A DNA stretch of 64,000 nucleotides, from positions 4,092,001-4,156,000 of the forward strand of contig OZ244776.1 in assembly GCA_965219515.1 (NCBI GenBank), written 5' to 3'. Of the stretch, positions 18,002 to 27,000 are shown piece by piece. This DNA comes from Ilyomonas sp965219515 (GTDB lineage Bacteria > Bacteroidota > Bacteroidia > Chitinophagales > Chitinophagaceae). Made by a program: the position numbers and the translations under genes. Every line of letters begins with the position of its first letter. Position 1 is the first letter of the stretch. A model generated the notes under the pieces. It did not search any database. It was given only the letters and a program-made list of their open reading frames with translations, and was not told the origin of the DNA.

Positions 18002-19087
18002 TTATGTTTTGTAATTCTCTTCAGCCTGCTTGTTCTGCCTGATTACTGCCAGATTTTTCGGGCGATATTTTTCATTCGTGTTATATCTTTTCCATACACT
18101 CTCATCAACGGTTTGGTTGGTTTTGTTGTCATTCAAAACAATGCTGCGCCATATTGGTCGCCAGAACCAGTAGCGAGATGTGTATGAGTTTCTCAGTTCG
18201 CCGTTTTCATTGTACTTTATTTCAATCTTAAACGGATTATAAAAACACAAGCCTGTATCTGTTGCTTTTTGTATCAGCCAGCTAAGCGCAATATCGCTCA
18301 ATCCGCTATCTGCATAACCGCCGCCTACATTGGAATGCGCGCCGGCAAACCATCGTTGTTCCATCACTTGCTCATGATCGCTGTTTTGCATTACGGCATC
18401 GCTTTTTTCCCAAAGCGTAGGCAGAAACAAGGCTCTTCTTTCGTCTATCGCCAGCGCATGATAGGCGTGTTTTACCGTGCTGCCTAATGTGCAATCGTGA
18501 AACATGTATTTGTGCATGTTTCGGTTTTTATACGATGGCAGCGGAACGCCGAGGCTGCCAACCGTATCCCAAACACCAATAAACATGATTGGCGTAATGT
18601 CTTCAAAGCAATAATTTTTTCGCCACGATGCCATCATATCAGAATCGGGGCTGCTATATTCATTCCGGTCGCGGTACAACAAATAAGCTTTGTCCACAAG
18701 ATGAATGCAGGCAGGCTTCAGCACACCGCAGTTCCTGATAAAACCGCCCAGGCTTCGCGCCGTATATGCACCGCGGCTAAAGCCGAACAGGTACAAATGA
18801 TCGCCCGGCTCGTAGTTCAGGCAAATAAAAGTGTACATGTCTTTAATGTGTTTGTCAATGCCCAGCCCGGTAATGCCGCCGGATACCTGATCCCACTTGC
18901 TGTAACCAGTGCCAACACCTTTGTCATACGCCTTCGGTTGACTGATGTTTTCATTGGTTTTCGGGTCTTTGCCAAATTCGCAAATGCAGTTGAACATTTT
19001 TTCAACATTCGTTTGTACCACTTTGCCTTTGTCGGTAGCGCCAGGTTTGTTCCAGGTGCCGTCGCTGCAGGTAATGATTCTTTTCAT
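18002..19087 (-). CDS. DUF2235 alpha/beta-hydrolase (Tle1-like phospholipase family)
   Basis: A 361-residue protein beginning with the family hallmark IITCSDGTWN. The Ser nucleophile is in GFSRG (residues 102-106), followed by AYTARSLGGFI. The catalytic Asp is likely in the MFIGVWDTVGSLG block and the His in GAHSNVGGGYADSG. This is the DUF2235 domain, which includes the type VI secretion lipase effectors of the Tle1 family and many uncharacterised hydrolases. No secretion or immunity genes of known type are adjacent, and there is no signal peptide. It heads a three-gene run with a lipoprotein and a small amphipathic protein. The domain is sure; substrate and biological role are open. Confidence 0.88.
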   Translation of the reverse strand: MKRIITCSDGTWNKPGATDKGKVVQTNVEKMFNCICEFGKDPKTNENISQPKAYDKGVGTGYSKWDQVSGGITGLGIDKHIKDMYTFICLNYEPGDHLYLFGFSRGAYTARSLGGFIRNCGVLKPACIHLVDKAYLLYRDRNEYSSPDSDMMASWRKNYCFEDITPIMFIGVWDTVGSLGVPLPSYKNRNMHKYMFHDCTLGSTVKHAYHALAIDERRALFLPTLWEKSDAVMQNSDHEQVMEQRWFAGAHSNVGGGYADSGLSDIALSWLIQKATDTGLCFYNPFKIEIKYNENGELRNSYTSRYWFWRPIWRSIVLNDNKTNQTVDESVWKRYNTNEKYRPKNLAVIRQNKQAEENYKT

Positions 19088-19401
19088 AAAATGGCTCGTT
19101 AGAATTTGCAGGTTTATAAATACGATAAGTCGCGGTAAAGAATATGCGGGTAACAGAAGACGGGTATTTTAAAAATTAATTCTTCAATAAACTTATTTTA
19201 TCCGATCTGATGGCTGACTTTAAAAACTGTAAGGGTACTTGCTGCCGGTTCGTTCTTCCTGTAAGAGAGAATTTTTTCTTAGGCTAATGTAGATGATTTT
19301 TTAAAGTAATAATTCAAAATTAAAAAAACGAAGTTTTCGGTTGAACAACCAGCGATGCTGAATTGAAAACGTAACTGCTTTTTATAATTGTGGTAGCAAG
19401 C
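19088..19401. other. Intergenic region, no gene recognised
   Basis: About 315 AT-rich bases between the DUF2235 gene and the MFS gene. It should hold the DUF2235 operon promoter next to 19087. No coding sequence or repeat was seen. Confidence 0.45.
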
Positions 19402-20664
19402 TTAATATTCCATTTCGCGTAGCGTCGGGGCCTTTATCCAGGTAACAATTACAACCAGCAACGTCATGCAGCCGCCGAAAACAACGGATGGAATTACGTT
19501 CAGTAGTTTCGCCATTACGCCGCTTTCAAACTGACCTAACTCGTTGCTGCTGTTGATAAACATTGAGTTTACGCTCAGCACACGACCGCGCATATTGTCG
19601 GGCGTTTTTAATTGCGATATCGTGCCTCTGATCACTACGCTGATGCCATCTAACATACCGCTGATCATCAATACAATAAATGAAAGCCAGAATAATTTCG
19701 ACAATCCAAAAATGATGATGCAAACGCCAAAGCCTGCTACGGCATACAGCAGCTTTCTGCCTTGCTTTTTTTGTAACGGAAACAACGTAAGTAAAACAAC
19801 AATGATGATGGCGCCAAAGTCGGACGCTGCATTCAATAAACCAAAGCCTTCGGCGCCAATGTGCAGTATATCTCTGGCAAATACAGGAACCATTGCCACT
19901 GCGCCGCCAAACAAAACGGCAAATAAATCGAGCGAAATGGCGCCCAGTAATTCTTTGGTTTTATAAACAAACACCAGTCCTTCGCGCACACTGTCCCACG
20001 TTTTTCTTTCGCCGCGCACATTAGCAGCCGGTTTTTTATGCAGCAAAAACATGGATAGCAAGGAAAAAAGCAACATAACGCAAATAACAATTAGTGCGCC
20101 TGTAATTCCGATATTGGCAATAAGCAAACCGCCAACGGCATGACCTGTTACGGAAGCCGACATGTAGGTTCCCTGGCTCCAGGTGGTGGCATTTTGCAAC
20201 AAATGGCGCGGAACAATATTGGCTACCAAAACGCTGAAAGTGGGTCCTGAAAAAGAACGCACGATACCCGTGCAAAAAATAATAACATAGATGGTGAGGG
20301 CAATGCCATGATTGCTTAGATGCTGATGGGCATAACCGGTAGATAAAAGCCAAAATAATATAGCAGCAAAAGTATATAGCGAAATGCAGATAAGCATCAG
20401 CTTTCGCTTCTCGCTCAGGTCTATTACATGACCGGCATACAGCGCCATGCTTACCGCCGGAATTACTTCAGACAAGCCGATCAAGCCAATGGCAAACGGA
20501 TCGTTGGTTAAATTATAAATCCACCAGCCTAGCACCGTTGTCAGCATCCGCAAACCCATAGTGTAAGTAAAACGGCACATCATTAAATTGCGGTATTCGG
20601 CAATGCTGACAGACGCAAACGGGCTGTATTTTTTATCAGGCATCTTGTTCTCTGTTTCTGTCAT
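19402..20664 (-). CDS. MFS transporter (EntS/MFS_3-like exporter)
   Basis: A 420-residue polytopic protein with about 12 hydrophobic segments. The MFS loop signature is seen as GHVIDLSEKRK between helices 2 and 3 (about residues 78-88), with a second basic loop in the C-terminal half (LQKKQGRKLL). The sequence is of the MFS_3 group, which includes the enterobactin exporter EntS and drug exporters, so efflux is more likely than uptake, although the substrate is unknown. It follows the deoxynucleoside kinase gene by 29 bases on the same strand, possibly co-transcribed without an obvious functional link. Confidence 0.85.
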   Translation of the reverse strand: MTETENKMPDKKYSPFASVSIAEYRNLMMCRFTYTMGLRMLTTVLGWWIYNLTNDPFAIGLIGLSEVIPAVSMALYAGHVIDLSEKRKLMLICISLYTFAAILFWLLSTGYAHQHLSNHGIALTIYVIIFCTGIVRSFSGPTFSVLVANIVPRHLLQNATTWSQGTYMSASVTGHAVGGLLIANIGITGALIVICVMLLFSLLSMFLLHKKPAANVRGERKTWDSVREGLVFVYKTKELLGAISLDLFAVLFGGAVAMVPVFARDILHIGAEGFGLLNAASDFGAIIIVVLLTLFPLQKKQGRKLLYAVAGFGVCIIIFGLSKLFWLSFIVLMISGMLDGISVVIRGTISQLKTPDNMRGRVLSVNSMFINSSNELGQFESGVMAKLLNVIPSVVFGGCMTLLVVIVTWIKAPTLREMEY

Positions 20665-20693
20665 TCCACTTGTTTTGGATCACTGGCTATGCA

Positions 20694-21323
20694 TTATTGT
20701 AACGTTACATAATGCTGTTGTTCAAAGTCGGTTTCCAACGCATGAATAATAGATTGCAGATGGCTGTCATGACTTAAAAAATCGGCATTACCGGCTTCCA
20801 CAAAAATGGTTTTTATTGCGTGTTGTTTAATGTAGTTGGTATAAGTATCCTGAATGCTTTGCAGATAGCTGTCAGGTATTTTTTGCTCGTAGCTGCGGTT
20901 GCGTTTTTTTATATTTTTCTGCAACCTCGCTATCGGGCTGTGCAGATAAACAATCACATCAGGAAACACAAGTTGCTGCTGCATAATATCGAAGAGCTTT
21001 TGAAACAATTTAAACTCTTCTTCGGGTAAGTTAATGCGGGCAAATAAGAGGCATTTGGTAAACAAATAATCTGATACCGTAATGCTGTGAAACAAATCTG
21101 TCTTAAATAAATTGTCTTTCAATTGCTTAAACCGCTCTGCCATAAAAAAAAGTTCAAGCGGAAAGGCGTATTGCTTTGGATTTTCGTAAAATTTTGGCAA
21201 AAAAGGATTGTCGGCAAACTCTTCCAGTATCAGTCTTGCATTCAGTTTTTTTGCCAATAAATGCGCCAGCGTTGTTTTTCCGGCGCCTATATTTCCTTCG
21301 ATTGTAATAAAGCGGTGTTGCAT
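20694..21323 (-). CDS. Deoxynucleoside kinase
   Basis: Phosphorylates deoxyadenosine or deoxyguanosine-type nucleosides in dNTP salvage. The P-loop GNIGAGKTT lies at about residues 9-17, followed by EEFADNPFL, a DYLFTK segment and a lid region with KNIKKRNRSYEQ, all typical of the dNK/dGK family. The start at 21323 (MQHRF) is preferred because it places the P-loop as in relatives; an upstream ATG at 21335 adds only four residues. It is the first gene of a pair with the MFS transporter. A heptamer-armed repeat lies about 40 bases upstream. Confidence 0.9.
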   Translation of the reverse strand: MQHRFITIEGNIGAGKTTLAHLLAKKLNARLILEEFADNPFLPKFYENPKQYAFPLELFFMAERFKQLKDNLFKTDLFHSITVSDYLFTKCLLFARINLPEEEFKLFQKLFDIMQQQLVFPDVIVYLHSPIARLQKNIKKRNRSYEQKIPDSYLQSIQDTYTNYIKQHAIKTIFVEAGNADFLSHDSHLQSIIHALETDFEQQHYVTLQ

Positions 21324-21363
21324 GAAGAAGATCAAAAGTAGGGAAATGTAGGTGAAAGATTTA

Positions 21364-21478
21364 GAGTTTGAGGTATAAGGTATAGGGTATGAATAACAGG
21401 TTGTTCAAATCTCGGCAGCACCCACTATTTTACAAAAAATAAAATGCTTACACCTCATACCTCCTACCTTTTACCTCT
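21364..21478. repeat. Intergenic inverted repeat with heptamer arms
   Basis: The left arm has GAGTTTG, AGGTATA, AGGTATA, GGGTATG (21364-21391). A 59-base loop follows, then the right arm CACCTCA, TACCTCC, TACCTTT, TACCTCT (21451-21478). The right arm is the inverted complement of the same unit family. It sits between the divergent kinase and lpdA genes. The loop differs from the elements in the kinase-like gene at 52 kb and in ispG, but GGTATGA-type units also appear in the ispG element. Confidence 0.8.
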
Positions 21479-21481
21479 CGC

Positions 21482-21512
21482 TTTGCCATTTGCCTCATAC
21501 GGGCTAATTTTG
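21482..21512 (+). promoter_or_regulatory. Probable lpdA promoter (Bacteroidota type)
   Basis: TTTG at 21482-21485, a 19-base spacer, then TAATTTTG at 21505-21512 match the Bacteroidota -33 and -7 consensus (TTTG, TAnnTTTG). The start site would be about 21520, leaving a leader of about 70 bases before lpdA. Confidence 0.65.
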
Positions 21513-21587
21513 CAAACTGAAAAAAGAATGCGTTGCTGTTGCTAACAGAATGAATAGTAATCTAACAAGAAAAAATCAAATTAATTT

Positions 21588-22997
21588 ATGGCATACGATG
21601 TAGTAGTTCTTGGCAGCGGACCGGGCGGTTATCCGGCGGCAATCCGCGCCTCTCAGCTTGGCTTTAAAGTAGCCATTATAGAAAAAGAAAGTCTTGGCGG
21701 CATCTGCCTCAACTGGGGTTGCATTCCTACCAAAGCATTGATAAAAAGCGCCAATGTGTACGATTATGCAAAACATAGTTCAGCTTATGGCATTAACGTA
21801 GAAAATGCGTCGCCCGATTTCGGCGGTGTTATCAGCCGCAGCCGCGGCGTGGCCGATAAAATGAACAAAGGCGTTACTTTTCTGATGAAGAAGAATAAGA
21901 TTGATGTCATCATGGGTTACGGAACGCTGACAGGCAAGGGAAAGATAGAAGTAAAAGCGAACGATGGCAGCAAACAAACGGTAGAAGGTAAACATATTAT
22001 CATTGCAACAGGTGGCAGAAGCCGCGAATTGCCCAACCTGAAACAGGATGGTAAAAAAGTGGTTGGCTACCGCGAAGCGATGGTGCTGCCCGAACAACCC
22101 AAAAGCATGATTGTGGTTGGCAGCGGCGCCATCGGCGTTGAGTTTGCCTACGTGTATGCTACCATGGGAACAAAGGTTACCATTGTTGAATTTCTGCCGC
22201 GCATTGTGCCGGTAGAAGATGAAGAAATTTCTAAAGAACTGGAAAAGCAGTTTAAGAAGCAGGGCATTGAGATTATGACAAGCTCAACGGTTGAATCGGT
22301 TGATACATCGGGCAATGGCGTAAAAGCGCAGGTTAAAAAACCGGATGGCAGTATGGTAACATTGGAAGCCGATATTGTGTTAAGCGCTGTTGGGGTAATT
22401 GCCAATGTTGAAAACATCGGTCTTGAAACCGTTGGCGTAAAAACAGAAAAGGGTAAAGTTGTGGTTGACAAATATCAGCAGACAAATGTGCCGGGTTTTT
22501 ATTCCATCGGCGATTGCACGCCCAACCAGGCACTGGCGCATAAAGCCACCAAAGAAGGCATCAACGCAGCCGAATACATTGGTTATTTGGAAAAGAAAAC
22601 GCCGCATCAGCCCGATGTGATGGATTATGCCAACATTCCAGGTTGCACCTATTGTACGCCCGAAATTGCAAGCGTTGGCTTTACCGAAAAAGGCGCAAAA
22701 GACGCCGGTTATGAGATAAAAGTCGGCAAATTTCCTTTTATGGCAAGCGGTAAAGCCACCGCCGCCGGCGCTACCGATGGCTTTGTAAAAGTGATTTATG
22801 ATGCGAAGTATGGCGAACTTTTAGGCGCGCACATGATTGGCGCCAACGTTACCGAAATGATTGCCGAAATCTCCGTGGCGCGTAAATTAGAAACTACGGC
22901 GCATGAAATATTAAATGCGGTGCATCCGCATCCAACGATGAGCGAAGCAGTAAAAGAAGCCACCGCCGTTGCGTATGGCGAAGCGACTGATATTTAG
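21588..22997 (+). CDS. lpdA: Dihydrolipoyl dehydrogenase
   Basis: E3 component of the 2-oxoacid dehydrogenase complexes; it reoxidises dihydrolipoyl groups using NAD. At 469 residues it is full length. It has an N-terminal FAD-binding GSGPGGYPAA, the redox disulfide GICLNWGC (about residues 41-48), an NAD-binding GSGAIGVEFA, the second FAD motif SIGDC and the C-terminal catalytic HPHPTMSE. No E1 or E2 genes lie in the window, so it probably serves several complexes from its own promoter. A hairpin terminator follows. Confidence 0.97.
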   Translation: MAYDVVVLGSGPGGYPAAIRASQLGFKVAIIEKESLGGICLNWGCIPTKALIKSANVYDYAKHSSAYGINVENASPDFGGVISRSRGVADKMNKGVTFLMKKNKIDVIMGYGTLTGKGKIEVKANDGSKQTVEGKHIIIATGGRSRELPNLKQDGKKVVGYREAMVLPEQPKSMIVVGSGAIGVEFAYVYATMGTKVTIVEFLPRIVPVEDEEISKELEKQFKKQGIEIMTSSTVESVDTSGNGVKAQVKKPDGSMVTLEADIVLSAVGVIANVENIGLETVGVKTEKGKVVVDKYQQTNVPGFYSIGDCTPNQALAHKATKEGINAAEYIGYLEKKTPHQPDVMDYANIPGCTYCTPEIASVGFTEKGAKDAGYEIKVGKFPFMASGKATAAGATDGFVKVIYDAKYGELLGAHMIGANVTEMIAEISVARKLETTAHEILNAVHPHPTMSEAVKEATAVAYGEATDI

Positions 22998-23020
22998 GTG
23001 AATTTTTGTTATAAAAAACA

Positions 23021-23055
23021 GGCGCAGAGAATGATAAATTTATCTTCTTTGCGCC
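23021..23055 (+). terminator. Terminator after lpdA
   Basis: Inverted repeat with outer stem GGCGCA/TGCGCC and inner AT-rich pairing (AGAA/TTCT, ATAAATTTAT), an A-run upstream and a T-rich tract downstream. It starts 24 bases after the lpdA stop. Confidence 0.7.
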
Positions 23056-23106
23056 TCTTTTGTCTTGCCAATCGCAGCTTCAATGTAAAGATTTTAGATT
23101 TGTTGT

Positions 23107-23398
23107 ATGACAGCATTAGATAGCGTAAAACAAACGCTTGCGGAATTGAAACCTGAGTTACAGGTTAAATACGGCGTTAGTTACATCGGTTTGTTTGGTT
23201 CCATTGTGCGGGGCGATTTTTACAACATCAAGTGATATAGATATTGTGGCTCATTTCAATCGTCCCGTCGGTATTGAGTCTATACACCTGCCAGATTACA
23301 TTGAGAAACAATTGAAGAAACCGGTTGATCTGGTATCTTGTAACGGAATCAAATCAAGATATTTTGCTGTGATCGAACCCAAGATTCAACATGTCTAA
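23107..23398 (+). pseudogene. MNT-type nucleotidyltransferase (antitoxin-like), frameshifted
   Basis: Reading from the ATG at 23107 gives GLFGSIVRGDF, the nucleotidyltransferase GS motif. A T5 run at 23211-23221 then shifts the frame and a TGA follows at once. Removing one T restores GDFTTSSDIDIVAHF (the two metal-binding Asp) through to PKIQHV at 23398, a complete MNT protein of about 97 residues. Such proteins are the antitoxin half of HEPN/MNT (HepT/MntA) toxin-antitoxin pairs. The stop overlaps an ATG (ATGTCTAA at 23391-23398) that begins MSKRHSKFL, resembling a HEPN partner start. That reading ends after 48 codons without family similarity, so the partner appears deleted. Confidence 0.8.
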
Positions 23399-23445
23399 GC
23401 GACATTCCAAATTTCTAAATTGCGGCAATCAGAATCGTAAGCTCT

Positions 23446-23880
23446 TCACGATGTATGATCACTCACAATCAACCACTTGCCATTTATCTTTTGAAACAAT
23501 AAATCAAAGTGCCCGCCCGGCGTGTCTCTGTCTCTGATCAGGGTAAATTTTCCCACCACAAAAAAGTAATCGGGCGATAAGCGTTTTACATTTATTAAAT
23601 CAAAAGAAAGTACACCCATCGCAGCCTTATCGGGATAGTTTTTTTTATAATGCGCCAGTGTGCTATCCCAGCCATACGTTATACTTTTGCTGCCGATAAA
23701 CATAATAGAATCAGTCTTTGCATAGCCTTGCATAAAAGCGTCAATATCGCCACCGTTCCAGGCTACAACCTGCGCGGTTAAAACATCTTTTACCTGTTGT
23801 TCCTCAGAAATCATTTGCGCTTTCAAAGTCAGGCAACCTGTTATCAGTATCAATCCTGTTATCAGTAATTTTTGTTTCAT
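23446..23880 (-). CDS. Exported NTF2-like protein (DUF4440/SnoaL-type)
   Basis: A 144-residue protein. The ATG at 23880 starts a signal sequence (LLITGLILITGCLTLKAQ) with a Cys that might be lipidated; the longer reading from 23946 adds a poor leader inside a repeat. The mature domain has the NTF2-like cone pattern: VKDVLTAQVVAWNGGDIDAF at the start, MQGYAKTDSIMFIG in the middle, and HFDLLFQKINGKWLIVSDHTS at the end, as in DUF4440 proteins. Some relatives bind or isomerise small molecules, but the ligand is not predictable here. It is transcribed divergently from smc. Confidence 0.8.
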   Translation of the reverse strand: MKQKLLITGLILITGCLTLKAQMISEEQQVKDVLTAQVVAWNGGDIDAFMQGYAKTDSIMFIGSKSITYGWDSTLAHYKKNYPDKAAMGVLSFDLINVKRLSPDYFFVVGKFTLIRDRDTPGGHFDLLFQKINGKWLIVSDHTS

Positions 23881-23913
23881 GTTTTTGTTTATAAAAATAG
23901 AAAATTTATTTCC

Positions 23914-23982
23914 CGCAAATAGCGCAAATCTTCGCAGATTTTGCATGCTGAAATTTATCTGCGAAACTCTGCGGCATCTGCG
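23914..23982. repeat. Intergenic inverted repeat with TCTGCG units
   Basis: Arms 23914-23939 (CGCAAAT, AGCGCAAAT, CTTCGCAGAT) and 23957-23982 (ATCTGCG, AACTCTGCG, GCATCTGCG) are inverted complements with few mismatches around a 17-base loop. It lies between the divergent NTF2-like and smc genes. The unit is about 9-10 bases rather than 7, so I treat it as a different repeat class. Confidence 0.65.
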
Positions 23983-24041
23983 TGAAACAAAACCATGTTA
24001 TCAAATTCAGTTATGTTCGCAGTTGCGAAAAATTGAAAAGC

Positions 24042-27000
24042 GTGCGTTTAACATCTCTTGAAATTAAAGGCTTTAAAAGTTTTGCCGATAAAACCGTTAT
24101 CTCTTTTGATGAAGGCATTACCGGTATCATTGGCCCGAACGGCTGTGGCAAAAGCAATATTATAGACAGTATCCGTTGGGTAATAGGCGAGCAGAAAATA
24201 TCAGCATTACGAAGCGAAAACTTAGAAGCGCTTGTGTTTAACGGCAGCAAAACACGCAGTGCCAGCGGTCTTGCGGAAGTAAGCCTGACATTTGAAAATA
24301 CGCGGCAGCTTTTGCCTACCGAATTTACTACCGTAACCGTTACGCGCCGCTTTTATAAAAACGGCGATAGCGAATATCGTTTGAACGATGTGAACTGCCG
24401 GTTAAAGGATATTCATAACCTGTTTATGGATACCGGCATTAGTACCGACAGCTATGCCATTATTGAGCTGGGTATGGTAGACGATATCATCAAAGACAAA
24501 GACAACAGCCGCCGCCGCATGCTGGAGCAAGCCGCCGGCATTACCATCTATAAAACAAGAAAAAAAGAAGCTAAGGCTAAACTGGATGCGACCGGGCAGG
24601 ATATAAACCGCATTGAAGATTTGTTGTTTGAAATAAACAATCAGCTAAAAACGGTAGAAAGCCAGGCGAAGAAAGCAGAGAGATATTTCGAGATTAAAAA
24701 AGAATACAAAGAACTTTCTGTTGAGCTTGCCAAAGCATCGTTGTCGGGGTTTTCCGATATATATAAAGAGCTGAATGAGCGGCAGGAAGAAGAAGCTTTG
24801 AAGCGTGAACAACTGGATACGGACATTCATGCCGAAGAAAATGATCTGGAAGAAAGCCGGAATCGTTTTGCTGATAAAGAAAGCGCATTACAAACGTTGC
24901 AGCAGAAGTTTAATCAACTGTTGCAACAACTGCGCGTAAAGGAAAATGAAAGAAGTCTGGCAAAGCAAAAATTGCAGTACCAGTTAGAAAAGGAAGCCGG
25001 CATCAAAGAGTTTTTGCAGGGTGCGGAAGCGCAATTGCAATTGCTGGCAGAATCTATCGAACACGCACAAAAAAAAGCGGGAGAAGAAGATGATGAAGTG
25101 TATCAACTGCAGCAGCGTGTGCACCTTGCCAGGCTGGAAAGTGATGAAAAAAGAAATGTGTGGGACGAAAAGCGAAAAGAATCGGACGCTTTGCGCAGCC
25201 GGTTGCAGCAATTACAAAAAGACCAGTTTGCCGCTGAGAAAAAAGTAGCCGTTGCAGAAACGGGAATTATAAATCTTCAACGCAGCTTTACGCAGCTAAC
25301 AGAAGAGCAGCAAGGCAGAACAACCCAGTTGCATATAGTGGAAACCGATTTGCAGAAAGCGCAGGAAAACATAGCAGAAAAGCGCAATCATCTGGAACAG
25401 TTGCAGGGCGAGCATGAGCAAATTAAAGCGTCTGTAACAGAGGCGCAAAAGCGATTGGAAGCATTGGGAAACCAATTGGCAAAAGATGTTCGCGCGGTGG
25501 ATGCAAAGCGCAATGAACACGATTTATTAAAGAGCCTTATTGATAATATGGAAGGCTATCCTGAAAGCGTGAAATTTTTGCACAACAACAAAAACTGGAA
25601 TCATGAAGCGCCCATTCTTTCCGACATTATTTATGTGAATGAAGAATACAGAACCGCAATTGAAAATTTGCTGGAATCTTATCTCAATTATTACATCGTT
25701 CATTCGCCGGAAGAAGCTATGCAGGCGATCCATTTACTGGATCAGAATAAAAAAGGCAAAGCCAATTTTTTTATTCTCGATAAGCTGAATGAAGCAAGAC
25801 CAAAAGATGTTGCTATGCCCGGTAATGCGGTTAGTGCCTTAGACGTAATTGAAACAGATGAAATGTATGAAAAGCTTGCTGATTATTTATTAGCCAATGT
25901 TTTTATTGCCGAAAATGAAAATGCAGAAGCGAACAATGGTGGTGTGCTGCTTCATAAAAGCGGAAAGCTGATACGTGGCGAATATACATTGTCTGGCGGC
26001 AGCGTTGGCTTGTTTGAAGGAAAGAAAATTGGTCGCGCCAAGAACTTGGAAAAGCTGCACGAAGACATTGTGTTGCAGGATGCCATTGTGCAGGCAACCG
26101 GAAAAGAAATAAAACATTGGCAGAACGAAATTGTTTCATTTCAGCAGAAACTAAAAGACAATGACATCAGGTTGCTGCAAAACGAAATCAACCAGGCAAA
26201 CAATGCTGTTTTCATCAATAAAAATAAAATTGAAACAATACAATCGGCGCAGCAACAAGCAGAGCGGCGTTTGCTTGATATTGAAGTGCGTTTGCAAAAT
26301 GAGCACAATGAGATTGCCGGTGCAAAAGAAAATCTGCATCAGTTGAACGAGCAGTTGCATCTTATGTTTGGTGATACAGAAAATGCGGAAAAAAGTAATA
26401 AAAAAAGGGAGGAAGAATACCGCATTGGCGCAGCTCATTACAACGAAATAAACCTGCAATTCATGCGGCAGCAAAGCAAAGCGCAGGCAATAAAGCAAGA
26501 GCTTGCTTATAAGCAAAATCAATGGCAGCAATTGCAATCGCAAATACAAACCAATAAGCATGGTCTGCAAAATTCTGCGGCGCTTGTTAATGAAAGTGGT
26601 GCTGTGATTCAGGAAACGGAAACTGTTTTGCAACAACTGCAGAAGAGCAAAGAAAGCGCAGAACAATATGTAAATGCGTCTAACAAAGAGTATTATAATT
26701 TGAGAAATGCCTTGCAGGAACGGGAAAGCGCATTGCGTTTGCAGATAAAAAATCGTGAGATTGCCGACCAGATTGTGAACGAAATAAAAGATAAGCTGAA
26801 TGATTTAAAACTTCAGCTTGCGGGCATGAAAGAGCGGCTTCAGGTTGAGTTTAAAATTGCGCTTGACGACATTATAGATCAGCCGCGCAACACGGCAATT
26901 CCGCTGGCAGATTTGCAGGCAGCAAGCGATAAAATGAAGAAGCGGTTAGAAAACATCGGCGAGATAAACCCGACGGCGGTAGAAGCGTTTGTTGAAATGA

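Noticed and set aside
18497..19102. 201-codon plus-strand reading opposite the DUF2235 gene
   Set aside because: Shadow of a well-supported gene with intact motifs on the minus strand.
23842..23872. TTATCAG-like repeats at the start of the NTF2-like gene
   Set aside because: They encode the hydrophobic signal peptide (LLITG, LILITG) and do not hold a 7-base phase; coincidence of Ile/Thr/Leu codons.
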